64,000 nt of DNA from Collinsella aerofaciens (GTDB lineage Bacteria > Actinomycetota > Coriobacteriia > Coriobacteriales > Coriobacteriaceae). Position 1 is the first letter of the stretch. Every line of letters starts with the position of its first letter. This document shows, in pieces, positions 27,239 through 37,395 of the stretch. The notes below the pieces were generated by a model that saw only the letters and a list, made by a program, of their open reading frames with translations, had not been told where the DNA came from and searched no databases. The position numbers and the translations under genes are program-made. Where the stretch lies: assembly GCF_963360655.1 (NCBI RefSeq), contig NZ_OY725712.1, positions 124,001-188,000 on the forward strand. Direction: 5' to 3'.

Positions 27239-28167
27239 CGAACACCGCCGACTGCCTGCGGAAACACGTGCTCCATGACAAAGCGGCCGCCCTCAATGCG
27301 GGCGAGCGCCTTGAGTCCCCCATCGAGCACCAACGCAAACGGCGCCTTCGAGGAATCGAAATCGGCAAGCGCACGCTCAACGGGAATGCGTCGGCCGCAG
27401 AGCAGGTCGTCGGCAAGATTGCCCGGCAAGTCAACACGCGTGGCGCCCAGGGCCGCAATGGGATCCAGGGCAAAGCCAGCCGCGGACTCGGGAGAAAGCT
27501 CCTCGACCGCATGACAGGCGCCAATGGAAACAACACCGGAGGCCGTGCGGCGCAGCGCGGAAATATGCGCGGCGCTATCGCAAGCGCGGCCCAGGTCGCG
27601 AGCGAGCGCACGGATATAGGTGCCCTTGCTCACCGAGAACGCCACGGTCCACACACACGTATCACCTTCGCCGCCCACGGCGATCAGGTCGGCGGCATAG
27701 ACCTCGACGGGGCGCGGAGGTAGGTCCACCGCATTGCCCTCGCGAGCAGACTTGTAGGCGCGAACGCCATTGACCGAGATAGCCGAAAACGCCGGCGGCA
27801 CCTGCATCTGCGGACCCAGCATGGCGGCCAAGTGCTCACGGGCAAAGGCAGGATCGCGGAGCTCGTTGCCAACAGCCACCGTGCGGACCGCCTCGCCCTC
27901 CGCATCATCGGTATTGGTCTCGGCGCCAAACGAAATGTCGGCGACATAGCTTTTGGTATCGAGGGTAAGCATGCCCAGCAGACGGGTGGCCTGGCCCACG
28001 CCCACCACCATGACACCCGATGCCATGGGGTCGAGCGTGCCGGCATGGCCGACGCGCCGCTCATGGAGGGCGCGTCGGCATTGCGAGACCACATCGTGGG
28101 ACGTGCAGCCCACCGGCTTATCGACGGCGAGCAGCATATTCAGTTGAGAAGGCGTACGACGAGCCAT
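27235..28167 (-). CDS. truB: tRNA pseudouridine55 synthase TruB
   Basis: Isomerises U55 in the T-loop of tRNAs. MLLAVDKPVGCTSHDVV and the catalytic GHAGTLDPMASGVMVV (Asp46), then GVRAYKSAREG and YIRALARDLG, match TruB. 310 aa with a short C-terminal PUA-like part. It lies between nrnA and ribF in the translation-linked operon. Confidence 0.96.
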   Translation of the reverse strand: MARRTPSQLNMLLAVDKPVGCTSHDVVSQCRRALHERRVGHAGTLDPMASGVMVVGVGQATRLLGMLTLDTKSYVADISFGAETNTDDAEGEAVRTVAVGNELRDPAFAREHLAAMLGPQMQVPPAFSAISVNGVRAYKSAREGNAVDLPPRPVEVYAADLIAVGGEGDTCVWTVAFSVSKGTYIRALARDLGRACDSAAHISALRRTASGVVSIGACHAVEELSPESAAGFALDPIAALGATRVDLPGNLADDLLCGRRIPVERALADFDSSKAPFALVLDGGLKALARIEGGRFVMEHVFPQAVGGVR

Positions 28168-28182
28168 GTACCATCCAAAAAG

Positions 28183-29226
28183 TTAAAGCTCGACGGTCAC
28201 CGAAGCGGGATCCTCCCCCACCAGCTCGGCCAGCATGGGAAGTGCCACGGTAAGCGTCTCGAGAATCGTTCCGTTGTTGGAAAAGCCGGCGGCGGCATGA
28301 TGCCCGCCACCGCCAAAGTTGGCAGCAATCTCGGACACATCGAGGTCGCCCTTGGAGCGCAGGTTGCCACGCACCTTGGTATCGCCCTCAATGCCCTTTA
28401 AGAACATGCAGACCTCGACGCCCATCACCGAACGCACCACATCGACCAGGCCGTCGCACTCGTCCGAGGTGACGCCGCAGGCCTCAAGGTCACTCTGGTA
28501 CGCGTAGCTATACGCGACGCGCCCGTGGGCCACTGTCTTGATGCGGCCCATAACGATGGACTTGAGGTGCAAAAACTCAACGCGCATGCTCTGATATACC
28601 TCGAGTGCCACTCGCGCCGGATCGGCACCGTGGGCAACCAGGCGCGAGGCCGCATGGAACGCGGCGGCATCGGCGTTTTGGTACTGAAAACGGCCGGTAT
28701 CGGTAACCAAGCCACACAGCAGGCAGGTCGCAACGCCATCACGTGCGACAATGCCGCAATTGTCCAAGAAACGGTCGATGATCATGGCGCAGGCCGCGGC
28801 ATCGACGCGCCTCAGACTCAGCTCGGCAAACTCCTCGCGCGCCGGATGATGATCGAAGCACACCACATGCTTGGAGCGACGAAGCACCTCGGCGGAATTA
28901 TTGAGGCGCTCGACGACCGGTACGTCCACCGAGATGAACAGGTCAGGATTGCCGGCGTACGCAGATGCCGGCACCAGACGGTCGGAGCCTTCCATAAAGC
29001 GGTAAATGCGCGGAACCGGGTCATCGTCTGCCAGCAGAAGCGCAATGTCCTTGTTGGGGAAAAACTTCATGAGCGAAAGGCCCAGACCCAATACGGAGCC
29101 CAAGGCATCGCCATCGGGAGAAGTATGTCCCGAAATCGCAATGGAGGACGCACCCTCGATGAGCTCGAGGATGCGTCGCTGAATATCTGCAGACTCGCAC
29201 GAGGCGAGGTCGGCGGAATTAGTCAT
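28183..29226 (-). CDS. nrnA: DHH phosphoesterase NrnA (oligoribonuclease / pAp phosphatase)
   Basis: Degrades short oligoribonucleotides and 3'-phosphoadenosine 5'-phosphate. DHH motifs: SGHTSPDGDALGSVLGLG, the metal-binding DHH in VVCFDHHPAREEF, and GLVTDTGRFQYQN. The C-terminal DHHA1 domain ends with FGGGGHHAAAGF. 347 aa. It overlaps rbfA by 8 bp and is followed by truB after 15 bp, the rbfA-nrnA-truB order common in Gram-positives. Confidence 0.94.
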   Translation of the reverse strand: MTNSADLASCESADIQRRILELIEGASSIAISGHTSPDGDALGSVLGLGLSLMKFFPNKDIALLLADDDPVPRIYRFMEGSDRLVPASAYAGNPDLFISVDVPVVERLNNSAEVLRRSKHVVCFDHHPAREEFAELSLRRVDAAACAMIIDRFLDNCGIVARDGVATCLLCGLVTDTGRFQYQNADAAAFHAASRLVAHGADPARVALEVYQSMRVEFLHLKSIVMGRIKTVAHGRVAYSYAYQSDLEACGVTSDECDGLVDVVRSVMGVEVCMFLKGIEGDTKVRGNLRSKGDLDVSEIAANFGGGGHHAAAGFSNNGTILETLTVALPMLAELVGEDPASVTVEL

Positions 29227-29629
29227 CTAAAGCTGCCTCCTGGGCGGCATCCGCTATCGGATAGCCGTCCTCGTCTTTTTCGATCGCAAGCGTGGCGGGA
29301 ACGTTTTCCAGCGCACGCGTGATGCGCTCGGCCTCATCGGTCGAGCGATCGATGCGAAAATCGAGCTCGGGCGTAACACGCCAATCGAGCGAGCGAGCCA
29401 ACAGGCTGCGAATACGGCCCTTAGCGCTTGCGAGCGCCTCCATGACCTCGTCGTATCGGCTCGCATCGCACGACACGTACACGCGCGCGAACGAACGGTC
29501 CACCGCGACCTCGACCGCAGTCAAAGTAACGAGGTCGAGACGCGGATCGGAAACCTCAAAGAGCAGGATATAACCGAGCTTCTCGCGAAGCTGCTCGCCC
29601 AGACGGCGGGTTGCCTGCGTTTGCTTCAT
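29219..29629 (-). CDS. rbfA: Ribosome-binding factor A
   Basis: 136-aa KH-like protein that helps mature the 5' end of 16S rRNA in the 30S subunit. MKQTQATRRLGEQLREKLGYILLFEVSDPRL, the AVEVAVDRSFARVYVS strand and RVTPELDFRIDRSTDEAERI are typical. ATG 29629 was chosen; the longer open frame upstream is antisense-type low-complexity sequence inside infB. It sits 11 bp after infB and overlaps nrnA. Confidence 0.94.
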   Translation of the reverse strand: MKQTQATRRLGEQLREKLGYILLFEVSDPRLDLVTLTAVEVAVDRSFARVYVSCDASRYDEVMEALASAKGRIRSLLARSLDWRVTPELDFRIDRSTDEAERITRALENVPATLAIEKDEDGYPIADAAQEAALDD

Positions 29630-29640
29630 AGCGCTACCCC

Positions 29641-32355
29641 CTACTCGGTACGGGCAACCTGGTCGATGCGGTAACCCTCGATCTGGTCGCCGGGCTTGAT
29701 GTCCTGGAAGTTCTCCAGGCCAATGCCGCCCTCGGAACCGCTCTTGAGGCTCTTGGCCTCGTCCTTGTAGTGGCGCATCGAGGCGATCTTGCCGTTGAAG
29801 ACCACGATGCCGTCGCGCACCAGGCGCACGGAATCGGTCGCGGCGATCTCGCCCTCCTCGACGCGGACACCGGCGGCGATACCGACTTTGGGCACCTTGA
29901 AGGTGTCCAGGACGGTCGCGGTACCCGTGGCGACCTCGACCTCGGTGGGCTTCAGCATGCCGATACGGGCGGCGTCGAGCTCCTCGAGGCACTTGTAGAT
30001 GACGTCGTAGCAACGGATCTCGACGCCCTCGCGCTCGGCGGCGGAGCGGGCCTTACCGTCGGGACGGACGCCAAAGCCGATGATGATGGCGTTGGAGGCG
30101 TCGGCCAGGACGACGTCGGTCTCGTTGATGGCGCCAACGGCGGAGTGGATCGTGTTGATGCGAACCTCGGACTGATCCATCTTGTCGAGTGAGTCCTGAA
30201 GAGCCTCGATGGAGCCCTGGACGTCGGCCTTGATAATCAGGTTGAGCTCCTTGACCTCGGCGTCGGCGATGGTCTCGAAGAGGTTCTCGAGCGTGACGTG
30301 CTTGACGCGGCTCTGCTCCTCGATACGGGCCTTCAGCGAACGCTCGTCGGCCAGGGCACGAGCCTCGCGCTCGTCCTCGAACACGCGGAACTCGTCACCG
30401 GCGTTGGGCACGGACTGCAGGCCCAGGATCTCGACGGCGTCGGAGGGACCGGCCTCGGTGACGGCGCGACCCTTGGGGTCGAGCATGGCGCGGACGCGGC
30501 CGTAGGTAAGGCCGGCGACCAGCGTATCGCCCACGTGCAAGGTACCGCGGGTCACGAGCACGGTAGCGACCGAGCCGCGGCCCTTGTCGAGCTTGGCCTC
30601 GAGGACGTTGCCGGAGGCAAAGGTGTCCGGGTTGGCCTTGAGCTCGAGCACGTCGGCCTGGAGCAGCACAGTCTCCAGAAGGTCGTCGATACCGATCTTC
30701 TGCTTAGCCGAGATGTTGACGAACATGTTCTGTCCGCCCCACTCCTCGGGGATGACGCCGTACTCGGTGAGCTCCTGGCGCACGCGATCGGGGTTGGCGC
30801 CCGGCTTATCGATCTTGTTGACGGCGACGACGATGGGTACGCCGGCGGCCTTGGCGTGGTTGATCGACTCGACGGTCTGGGGCATGACGCCGTCGTCGGC
30901 GGCGACAATCAGGATGACGATGTCGGTCACCTTGGCGCCACGGGCACGCATGGCCGTAAAGGTAGCGTGACCCGGAGTATCGATGAAGGTGATCTTGCGG
31001 TCGTTGATCATGACCTGCGAAGCGCCGATGGCCTGGGTGATGCCGCCTGCCTCGCCGGCAGCGACGCCGGTATGACGGATGGCGTCGAGCAGGCTCGTCT
31101 TGCCGTGGTCGACGTGACCCATGACGGTGACGACCGGGGCGCGAGGCTTAAGGTCGGCGGGATCGTCGTAGAACGAGAAGGTGTTCTCCTCCTCGGGGGT
31201 GATGATCTTGATCTGACGGCCCAGGTCGTCGGCAACGAGCTCGACGAGGTCGTCGGACATGGACTGCGTCATGGTGAGCGGCGTGCCCAGCAGGAACAGG
31301 CGCTTGATGATGTCGTTGGCCGGAACGTCGAGCGCCTCGGCGAGCTCCTGGACGGTAACGCCCTGGGAGACCTTGATGGCATCGAGCTCCTCGGGGTTCA
31401 CGCCCTGGGCCAGCGCCTCCTCAATCTTGCGCTCCTCCTGAGCCTTAGCAGCCTCGCGCTCGCGCTTCTCCTTGCGCTTCTTGCGGCGACCGGTGGACTC
31501 GCGAGAGGCCTCCTCGACGGCGGCGCGGGCCTCCTCGAGCACCTTCTCGCGGCTGTACTCCTCGGCCTCACGAGCCATGCGGCTGTAGTGGTCCTCATCG
31601 TTACCGTGACCGCCTTTGCGCTTCTTGCCCTTGCCCTGCTTATCGGGGTTGGGGAAGTCCATGCCGGCAGCGACGTTGTTGCTGGCGTTGGTGCGATGGC
31701 TGTGCGGACGGCTCTCGGAGGCGTTGCGCTCGGAGTTGTTGTCGGAGGCGTTGCGATCGTTGCGACGGCCACCGCGGCGGTCGTTGTTGCCGCCACGACG
31801 GTTGCCGCGCTCGGCGGCGCGCTCGGCCTTGGCCTTGTCTTCGGCGTCCTTCTTCTCCTTGAGCACGGTCTCCTGTGCGGCGATCTGGTCGAGCAGCGAA
31901 CGGAAGCGCGAACCGGAGTCGGAAGCGGGGACGGCGCGGCGCTGGGCCTCACGGGCAGCCTCCTCCTTCTCGCGGGCAAGGCGCTCCTGCTCGGCCTTCT
32001 TCTTGGCCTCGGCCTCGGCGCGGGCAGCCTCCTCGGCAGCCTGGGCCGCGGCGAACTGGCGGCGCTCCTCCTCGCGTGCCTTCTCGGCGGCGATGCGCTC
32101 GCGCTCGGCCTCGGCAGCGCGCGCTGCCTCCTCGGCGGCGGCTGCCTCCTCCTCGGCCTGCTTGGCGGCCTCGACTTCCTTGGCGCGGGCCTCGATCACC
32201 GAGGCGAGCTGCTTGCGGACCATGGCGACGTAAGCGTCCTCCAGGGCGGAGGAAGCGGACTTAGCGGGAATCTTCATTTCGGCGAGATGACCCATCAGTT
32301 CCTTGGAGGTCATGCCGAACTCTTTGGCCAGGGTGGACACACGGACTTTTGCCAT
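29641..32355 (-). CDS. infB: Translation initiation factor IF-2
   Basis: GTPase that places initiator tRNA on the 30S subunit. The N-terminal module [20 protein letters not shown] is followed by a long Ala/Glu/Arg helical stretch (about residues 55-160) and Arg/Asn-rich linkers ([19 protein letters not shown]). The G domain has [28 protein letters not shown] and [10 protein letters not shown]; the C-terminal domains end in [20 protein letters not shown]. 904 aa. Between nusA and rbfA, as in most bacteria. The ylxR gene often found between nusA and infB is absent; only about 90 bp separate them. Confidence 0.97.
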   Translation of the reverse strand: MAKVRVSTLAKEFGMTSKELMGHLAEMKIPAKSASSALEDAYVAMVRKQLASVIEARAKEVEAAKQAEEEAAAAEEAARAAEAERERIAAEKAREEERRQFAAAQAAEEAARAEAEAKKKAEQERLAREKEEAAREAQRRAVPASDSGSRFRSLLDQIAAQETVLKEKKDAEDKAKAERAAERGNRRGGNNDRRGGRRNDRNASDNNSERNASESRPHSHRTNASNNVAAGMDFPNPDKQGKGKKRKGGHGNDEDHYSRMAREAEEYSREKVLEEARAAVEEASRESTGRRKKRKEKREREAAKAQEERKIEEALAQGVNPEELDAIKVSQGVTVQELAEALDVPANDIIKRLFLLGTPLTMTQSMSDDLVELVADDLGRQIKIITPEEENTFSFYDDPADLKPRAPVVTVMGHVDHGKTSLLDAIRHTGVAAGEAGGITQAIGASQVMINDRKITFIDTPGHATFTAMRARGAKVTDIVILIVAADDGVMPQTVESINHAKAAGVPIVVAVNKIDKPGANPDRVRQELTEYGVIPEEWGGQNMFVNISAKQKIGIDDLLETVLLQADVLELKANPDTFASGNVLEAKLDKGRGSVATVLVTRGTLHVGDTLVAGLTYGRVRAMLDPKGRAVTEAGPSDAVEILGLQSVPNAGDEFRVFEDEREARALADERSLKARIEEQSRVKHVTLENLFETIADAEVKELNLIIKADVQGSIEALQDSLDKMDQSEVRINTIHSAVGAINETDVVLADASNAIIIGFGVRPDGKARSAAEREGVEIRCYDVIYKCLEELDAARIGMLKPTEVEVATGTATVLDTFKVPKVGIAAGVRVEEGEIAATDSVRLVRDGIVVFNGKIASMRHYKDEAKSLKSGSEGGIGLENFQDIKPGDQIEGYRIDQVARTE

Positions 32356-32446
32356 ATGACTTCACCTACCCTTTCTGGCACCTTGGGTGCCTAGAGACTG
32401 AACGAGCGTGGGAGATGCGCCGGGACCCGCCCGACGCGACCGCGCG

Positions 32447-33694
32447 CTAGATCAGGTCCTCCGCATCATCGAAGGCGTCGGTGTCGTGGACACCGCAGAA
32501 ACGGGAGCCGGGGCGGGCCTGGTTGCGGCACTGGACGCCGTCCTCGGACACGTACTCGCAGCGACGGACGTCATCGTCCTCCTCGTCACCGATCAGGTCG
32601 GCGGCGGGCTCCTCGTGAACGGGGACGTTCTTGAGGATGTCGGCGGCAAGGGTCTCGGACTTGATGTCGATGTGCCAGCCGGTCAGGCGAGCGGCGAGAC
32701 GGGCATTCTGGCCCTCCTTGCCGATGGCGAGCGAAAGCTGGTCGTCGGGCACGATGACGCCGGCATAGGCCTTCTCCTCGTCGATGAGGACGCGGGTGAC
32801 CTTGGCGGGCGACAGGGCGTTGGCGACGTAGACGGCCGGATCGGCATCCCACAGGATGACGTCGACACGCTCTCCGCGGAGCTCGCCCACGACGGCACGG
32901 ACACGGCTGCCCTTGGGGCCGACGCAAGCGCCCACGGGATCCAGGCGGTCGTCGAGCGAGTGGACGGCGACCTTGGAGCGCTGGCCGGGCTCGCGGGCGA
33001 TCGACTTAATCTGGACGGTGCCCTCATAGATCTCGGGCACCTCCTGCTCAAACAGACGACGCATGAGCTCGGGGTGGGTACGGGAGATGACAATCGGCGG
33101 ACGGCTGTGCTCGCCGCGAACCGGCTGCAGGTTGGAGTTGGGATCGCGGACGTCGATGATCACGGCCTTGATGTGCTGGTTGTGCAGATAGCGCTCGCCC
33201 ATCGGACGCTCGTTGCGCTCGTTCTCGTAACGACGCTGATCGAAGTGCGGCAGCTCGGCCTCGACGCCCTCGCGAATCTTGACGATCGTGAAGTCGGGCG
33301 TGGACTGCAGCACGGTACCGCTGATGAGGTCACCGATGCGGCCGGAGAACTCCTCGTAGATCTGCTCGCGGGCGGAGTTGCGCACGATGGCGTTGATCTC
33401 GGCCTTGGCGTGCTGGGCGGCGATGCGGCTCGTGTTCTTGGGGGTAACGTCGATCTCCTCGAACTCGGTGAAGTTGCCCTCCTCGTCCATGGAATCGTCA
33501 ATCGGCTCCAGACGGTAGACGTAGATCTTGCCGGTGGTGCGGTCGATGGTCACCTTGGCGCCCCACTCAAGATGCAGGATCTCGGCATAGCTCTTGGCGA
33601 GCGACTGCTCCAGGCGGTCGATCAGGTAGAGCTGGTCGATGTGCTTCTCCTGGCAAAGCTCCATCAGGGCGGACATCATGTCGGATGCTGCCAT
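32447..33694 (-). CDS. nusA: Transcription factor NusA with a Cys/His-rich C-terminal tail
   Basis: Binds RNA polymerase and controls pausing, termination and antitermination. The N-terminal domain ([20 protein letters not shown]) is followed by an S1 domain ([20 protein letters not shown]), KH1 ([20 protein letters not shown]) and KH2 ([20 protein letters not shown]). After about residue 345 there is an acidic linker and then a Cys/His motif: [20 protein letters not shown] followed by SRFCGVHD, spacing C-x8-C-x9-C-x2-H. This tail is not part of standard NusA and resembles small zinc-binding modules. 415 aa. It lies between rimP (1 bp) and infB. Confidence 0.95.
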   Translation of the reverse strand: MAASDMMSALMELCQEKHIDQLYLIDRLEQSLAKSYAEILHLEWGAKVTIDRTTGKIYVYRLEPIDDSMDEEGNFTEFEEIDVTPKNTSRIAAQHAKAEINAIVRNSAREQIYEEFSGRIGDLISGTVLQSTPDFTIVKIREGVEAELPHFDQRRYENERNERPMGERYLHNQHIKAVIIDVRDPNSNLQPVRGEHSRPPIVISRTHPELMRRLFEQEVPEIYEGTVQIKSIAREPGQRSKVAVHSLDDRLDPVGACVGPKGSRVRAVVGELRGERVDVILWDADPAVYVANALSPAKVTRVLIDEEKAYAGVIVPDDQLSLAIGKEGQNARLAARLTGWHIDIKSETLAADILKNVPVHEEPAADLIGDEEDDDVRRCEYVSEDGVQCRNQARPGSRFCGVHDTDAFDDAEDLI

Positions 33695-33695
33695 C

Positions 33696-34190
33696 TTACT
33701 TTCCTTCCTTCGCGGGCTTGAAGTCGTAGGTGGGCTTCAACTTGCACTTTTTAACATCAGAAAAATCGAGGGTGACGGACTCGCCGTCCTCGAGCTCGAG
33801 GGTCACGTTCGTCTCGGTGGCGGCGGCAATCTTGCCGGCGTACTTGCGACGGCCCTCGGTGGCGGTGGAGGTGAGCTCGCAGTTCTCGCCCACAAAGCGG
33901 GCAAAGTCGCACGGGCGGCGCAGCGGGCGCGCCATGCCCGGGCTCGACACCTCAAGCGTGTAGCTCGAAGAGATGGGGTCGAGCTCCTCAATCACATCGC
34001 CGACCCACTTGGTGTTGGCCGTGACGTCGTTGAGCGACAGGCTCTGGCCCTCGGCACCCTCGATACGTACGCGCACGCAGGGGGCCTTGGTGGCACCCAC
34101 GAGCTCGACGTCGACGATGTCGACATCGTGCTGGGGAGCGACGGCCTCGAGCGCGTCGATGATCGCCTGCTCGGTCTTGGTCTTGACCAT
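33696..34190 (-). CDS. rimP: Ribosome maturation factor RimP
   Basis: Assists 30S assembly. VDIVDVELVGATKAPCVRVRIE, ISSSYTLEVSSPGMARPL and the C-terminal SH3-like barrel ATETNVTLELEDGESVTLDF are RimP features. ATG 34190 follows GGAGG by 7 bases; longer starts would reach into the leader hairpin. 164 aa. First gene of rimP-nusA-infB-rbfA-nrnA-truB-ribF, read from a strong promoter and through a terminator-like leader. Confidence 0.94.
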   Translation of the reverse strand: MVKTKTEQAIIDALEAVAPQHDVDIVDVELVGATKAPCVRVRIEGAEGQSLSLNDVTANTKWVGDVIEELDPISSSYTLEVSSPGMARPLRRPCDFARFVGENCELTSTATEGRRKYAGKIAAATETNVTLELEDGESVTLDFSDVKKCKLKPTYDFKPAKEGK

Positions 34191-34210
34191 TGCGGCACCT
34201 CCATCCATAC

Positions 34211-34242
34211 AAAAAAGAAGCGGGGCCGAAACCCCACTTCTT
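34211..34242 (-). terminator. Leader terminator/attenuator hairpin before rimP
   Basis: On the minus strand AAGAAGTGGGG pairs with CCCCGCTTCTT around a 6-nt loop and is followed by six T. It ends only about 20 nt before the rimP ribosome site and lies downstream of the predicted promoter, so it is positioned to attenuate the operon rather than to end leuS transcription. Confidence 0.75.
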
Positions 34243-34268
34243 TCAATTACAACTTCATTTGCAAGCAA

Positions 34269-34297
34269 ACTATACCAATAGCTGCGAAAACGTGCAA
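34269..34297 (-). promoter_or_regulatory. Promoter of the rimP-nusA-infB operon
   Basis: TTGCAC (34292-34297) and TATAGT (34269-34274) are exactly 17 bp apart on the minus strand. The predicted start is near 34262, upstream of the leader hairpin. Confidence 0.75.
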
Positions 34298-34383
34298 GCA
34301 CAGTACGAATCTGCAGGTCAGCGTGCGCACAGCTTCTCCACAAGAATAGGACAATTGACCGCAGACATCAGGGCAGGTACATG

Positions 34384-34419
34384 AAAAACGAGGGACGACC
34401 CAACCGAATCGCCCCTCGT
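34384..34419 (-). terminator. leuS terminator
   Basis: ACGAGGG (34388-34394) pairs with CCCTCGT (34413-34419), and the stem extends inward through CGA/TCG. On the minus strand a run of T follows. It lies 30 bp past the leuS stop. Confidence 0.8.
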
Positions 34420-34448
34420 CTTTTATGCGTCAGCTTTGCGCGCAGTGA

Positions 34449-37025
34449 TTACTTAACCACCAGGTTGACCAGCTTGCCGGGTACACAGATAGCCTTGACG
34501 ACCGTCTTGCCCTCGGTCCACTTGGCGACAGCAGCCTCGGCGGCAGCCTGCATTTCCTCGTTGGAGGCATCGCGGGGCACGTCGATGCGGCCACGGACCT
34601 TGCCGAGTACCTGGACGACGATCTGCACCGTGTCCTCGATGGACTCGGCCAGGTCGAACTCGGGCCAGGCGGCGGTGTAGGCGTTGCCCTCACAGCCGAG
34701 GGCCTCGTGCCACAGCTCGTCGGCCCAGAACGGGCAGATGGGCGCCAGGACGCTCACGATGTCCTTGGCCACGCCGTAGCACAGAGCCTTGTCACGCTCA
34801 GCGCCCTCGGTGGCGTTGAGGTAGGCGCTCGCCGCGTTGACGAGCTCCATGACGGCCGAGATCGCGGTGTTGAACTGGCCGCGATCGAAGTCCTCGGTGC
34901 ACTTGGCAATGGTGCGGTGACGCTCGCGGTAGAGCTTCATCGCGGTCTCGTCGAGCACGGACTTGTCGAAGGCTACGTTGGCGTCACCCGACTGGACGAG
35001 CTGCCACACGATACGCCAGGCGCGCTTAATAAAGCGGTTGGCGCCCTCGACGGCCTTGGGATCCCAGTCGAAGTCCTTCTCGGGCGGGGCGATAAACAGG
35101 ATCGCCAGACGCATGGTGTCGGCGCCGTAGGGCTCGATAACCGAGCTCGGGGGCACCACATTGCCCTTAGACTTGGACATGGTGTCGCCGTTCTCGTCCT
35201 TGACCATGCCCTGGCACAGCAGGTTGGTGAAGGGCTCGTCCACGCTCAGCAGGCCCAGGTCGCGCAGCGCCTTGGTAAAGAAGCGGCTGTAGAGCAGGTG
35301 AAGAATGGCGTGCTCGATGCCGCCGATGTAGTTATCGACGGGCATCCAACGGTCGGCGGCCTCGCGGGAGAAGGGCAGCTCGGTGTTGTGCGGGTCGGTA
35401 TAGCGCAGGTAATACCAGCTGGAGCAGGTGAAGGTGTCCATGGTATCGGTCTCGCGCTTGGCCGGGCGACCGCAGACCGGGCAAGTGGTCTCGTAGAAGT
35501 CCTTGCACTCGGCGAGGGTCTCGCCGGCGCCCAGGTCCAGGTTCTCGGGCAGCGTCACCGGCAGTTGATCCTCGGGCACGGGCACAATACCGCAGTGCTC
35601 GCAGTGGATGGCCGGGATGGGGTTGCCCCAATAGCGCTGGCGGCTGATGAGCCAGTCGCGCAGGCGGAACTCGACCTTGCGACGGCCGCAGCCCATGGCC
35701 TCGAGGTCGGCCACGATGGCAGCCTCACCCTCGGAGTGCTTACCGCCGCGCATGCCAGTGTACTTGCCGGACTGGACCAGCGTACCCTCGGCAGCGTGGG
35801 CGCAATCCCAGTCGACGGTCTCGGCATGGAAGGTATCGATGGTCTCGCCGCTGGCCTCGACGACAGCGCGATCGTCATCGTCCAGGATAATCGGCACGAT
35901 CGGCAGGTCGTACTTGCGGGCAAACTCAAAGTCGCGCTGGTCGCCGCAGGGAACGGCCATGACGGCGCCGGTGCCGTAGTCGGCAACGACATAATCGGCA
36001 ACCCACACGGGGACCTTCTCGCCGTTGACGGGGTTCACCACGTAGCGTCCGGTAAAGGCACCGTGCTTCTCGAGAGCGCCCTGGGCGCGCTCGACGGCAG
36101 AGATATGCTTGGAGTCCTCGACGATCTTGGTCACGGCCTCCTCGTACTCCGTGCCCTCGACGAGCTCGTGCAGACGGGCGTACTCGGGAGCCAGGACAAA
36201 GAAGGAGACGCCAAAGAGCGTATCGGCACGCGTGGTGAAGACGGTGATCTTGCCCTCGTCGCCCTCGATGGGCTCGCCATCCTGGTCGCACAGGGTAAAG
36301 TCGACCTCGGCGCCCTCGGAGCGGCCAATCCAGTTGGCCTGCATCTGCTTGACGCGCTCAGGCCAGCCGGGGAGCTTCTCCAGATCGTCGAGCAGCTCCT
36401 GGGAGTACTCGGTAATCTTGAAGTACCACTGCTCAAGATCGCGCTTCTCGGGCTCGGTGCCGCAGCGCCAGCACTTGCCCTCGGTGACCTGCTCGTTGGC
36501 CAGAACGGTCTTGCAGTTGGGGCACCAGTTGACCGGGTTCTTCTTGCGGTAGACCAGGCCCTTTTCCCACAGCTTCTCAAAGATCCACTGACCCCAGCGG
36601 TAGTAGTCGGGGCTGCAGGTCTTGACCATGCGATCCAGATCGTAGGAGAAGCCCATGCGCTTCATCGTGGCGAGCGCCTGGTCCATATTCTTATACGTCC
36701 AGGCGGCAGCCTGCGTATTGTGCTTGATGGCGGCGTTCTCGGCAGGCAGACCAAAGGCGTCAAAGCCGATGGGATGCAGCACGTCGTAGCCGCGCATGCG
36801 GGCCTGACGGGCCATGGCATCGCCAATGGTATAGTTGCGAGCGTGGCCCATGTGCAGGTCGCCCGACGGATACGGGAACATCTCGAGCACGTACTTCTTG
36901 GGCTTACTGTCGTCGGTGTCGACGGCAAAGAGGTTGGAGTCCTCCCAGGCCTTCATCCACTTGGACTCAATGGCCTGCGCGTCGTAGGCAGGAATCTCGT
37001 CCTTATGATCTGTGCAATCGCACAT
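34449..37025 (-). CDS. leuS: Leucyl-tRNA synthetase
   Basis: Charges tRNA-Leu. The class I motif HIGH appears as HMGH in [19 protein letters not shown] (about residues 51-69); [20 protein letters not shown] is the zinc-type insert, an editing domain (CP1) lies in the middle, and KMSKS appears as TMSKSKGN near residue 615. 858 aa, normal. The ATG follows AAAGGAGC. The leader contains a large inverted repeat (37049-37167) with no recognisable T-box. Confidence 0.98.
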   Translation of the reverse strand: MCDCTDHKDEIPAYDAQAIESKWMKAWEDSNLFAVDTDDSKPKKYVLEMFPYPSGDLHMGHARNYTIGDAMARQARMRGYDVLHPIGFDAFGLPAENAAIKHNTQAAAWTYKNMDQALATMKRMGFSYDLDRMVKTCSPDYYRWGQWIFEKLWEKGLVYRKKNPVNWCPNCKTVLANEQVTEGKCWRCGTEPEKRDLEQWYFKITEYSQELLDDLEKLPGWPERVKQMQANWIGRSEGAEVDFTLCDQDGEPIEGDEGKITVFTTRADTLFGVSFFVLAPEYARLHELVEGTEYEEAVTKIVEDSKHISAVERAQGALEKHGAFTGRYVVNPVNGEKVPVWVADYVVADYGTGAVMAVPCGDQRDFEFARKYDLPIVPIILDDDDRAVVEASGETIDTFHAETVDWDCAHAAEGTLVQSGKYTGMRGGKHSEGEAAIVADLEAMGCGRRKVEFRLRDWLISRQRYWGNPIPAIHCEHCGIVPVPEDQLPVTLPENLDLGAGETLAECKDFYETTCPVCGRPAKRETDTMDTFTCSSWYYLRYTDPHNTELPFSREAADRWMPVDNYIGGIEHAILHLLYSRFFTKALRDLGLLSVDEPFTNLLCQGMVKDENGDTMSKSKGNVVPPSSVIEPYGADTMRLAILFIAPPEKDFDWDPKAVEGANRFIKRAWRIVWQLVQSGDANVAFDKSVLDETAMKLYRERHRTIAKCTEDFDRGQFNTAISAVMELVNAASAYLNATEGAERDKALCYGVAKDIVSVLAPICPFWADELWHEALGCEGNAYTAAWPEFDLAESIEDTVQIVVQVLGKVRGRIDVPRDASNEEMQAAAEAAVAKWTEGKTVVKAICVPGKLVNLVVK

Positions 37026-37048
37026 ATCAGCTCCTTTAATCTTAGCTG

Positions 37049-37167
37049 GGGTCGGTCGGCTTAGCTTTATTCGCTACTGCGGACAGTCCTGCGCAAGACG
37101 AAGAGCACATTTAGTGCTCTTCTTTGCGTGCGGAACTTGTAGCGAACAAAGCTAAGCCGCCCGACCC
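37049..37167. repeat. Large inverted repeat in the leuS leader
   Basis: Outer arms of 29 nt (37049-37077 and 37139-37167) pair with only two mismatches; each contains GGCTTAGCTTT. Inside, GAAGAGCAC (37100-37108) pairs with GTGCTCTTC (37114-37122), flanked by CGCAA/TTTGCG. Transcribed leftward, it would be a hairpin of about 119 nt ending about 20 nt before the leuS ribosome site. No T-box consensus was seen. Confidence 0.8.
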
Positions 37168-37201
37168 TAAGGTTGACTCGACTGATAATAGCAAATACAA
37201 C

Positions 37202-37236
37202 AAGCGAGATGCCTGCGACTTGCGGGCATCTCGCTT
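37202..37236 (-). terminator. Terminator between guaB and leuS
   Basis: Perfect 12-bp stem AAGCGAGATGCC (37202-37213) / GGCATCTCGCTT (37225-37236), with an 11-nt loop. Likely ends guaB transcription; the T-run is weak. Confidence 0.75.
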
Positions 37237-37293
37237 TATCTAAATAACGTGGTTTTGAATCAACCTTTGTTTGAAACTCGTTCTAGCACGAAA

Positions 37294-37393
37294 GGGTTTT
37301 CCAAGTGCCGCAAATTGCCATGAAAGAGGAGCGACGCGTACTTTGGTACGAGAGCGACGGTTTGAACGGCAAGGTGCGGTGCTTGGGAAAGCC
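37294..37393. repeat. Imperfect inverted repeat directly after guaB
   Basis: 27-nt arms (37294-37320 and 37367-37393) match at 20 positions when inverted. The loop holds a small perfect hairpin CGTAC-TTTG-GTACG (37337-37350). The right arm ends 2 bp from the guaB stop. It looks like a REP/ERIC-type intergenic element. Confidence 0.6.
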
Positions 37394-37395
37394 GC

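Noticed and set aside
30298-32394. 698-codon plus-strand frame opposite infB
   Set aside because: Mirror of the repetitive Ala/Glu-rich IF-2 N-terminus; looks like leucine-rich antisense.
32356-32446. ylxR gene between nusA and infB
   Set aside because: Only about 90 bp, no coding frame of suitable size.
34707-37064. 785-codon plus-strand frame opposite leuS
   Set aside because: Antisense frame of a certain gene.
37026-37200. T-box riboswitch before leuS
   Set aside because: No T-box core sequence or specifier-loop pattern could be found; the structure is a near-perfect inverted repeat instead.
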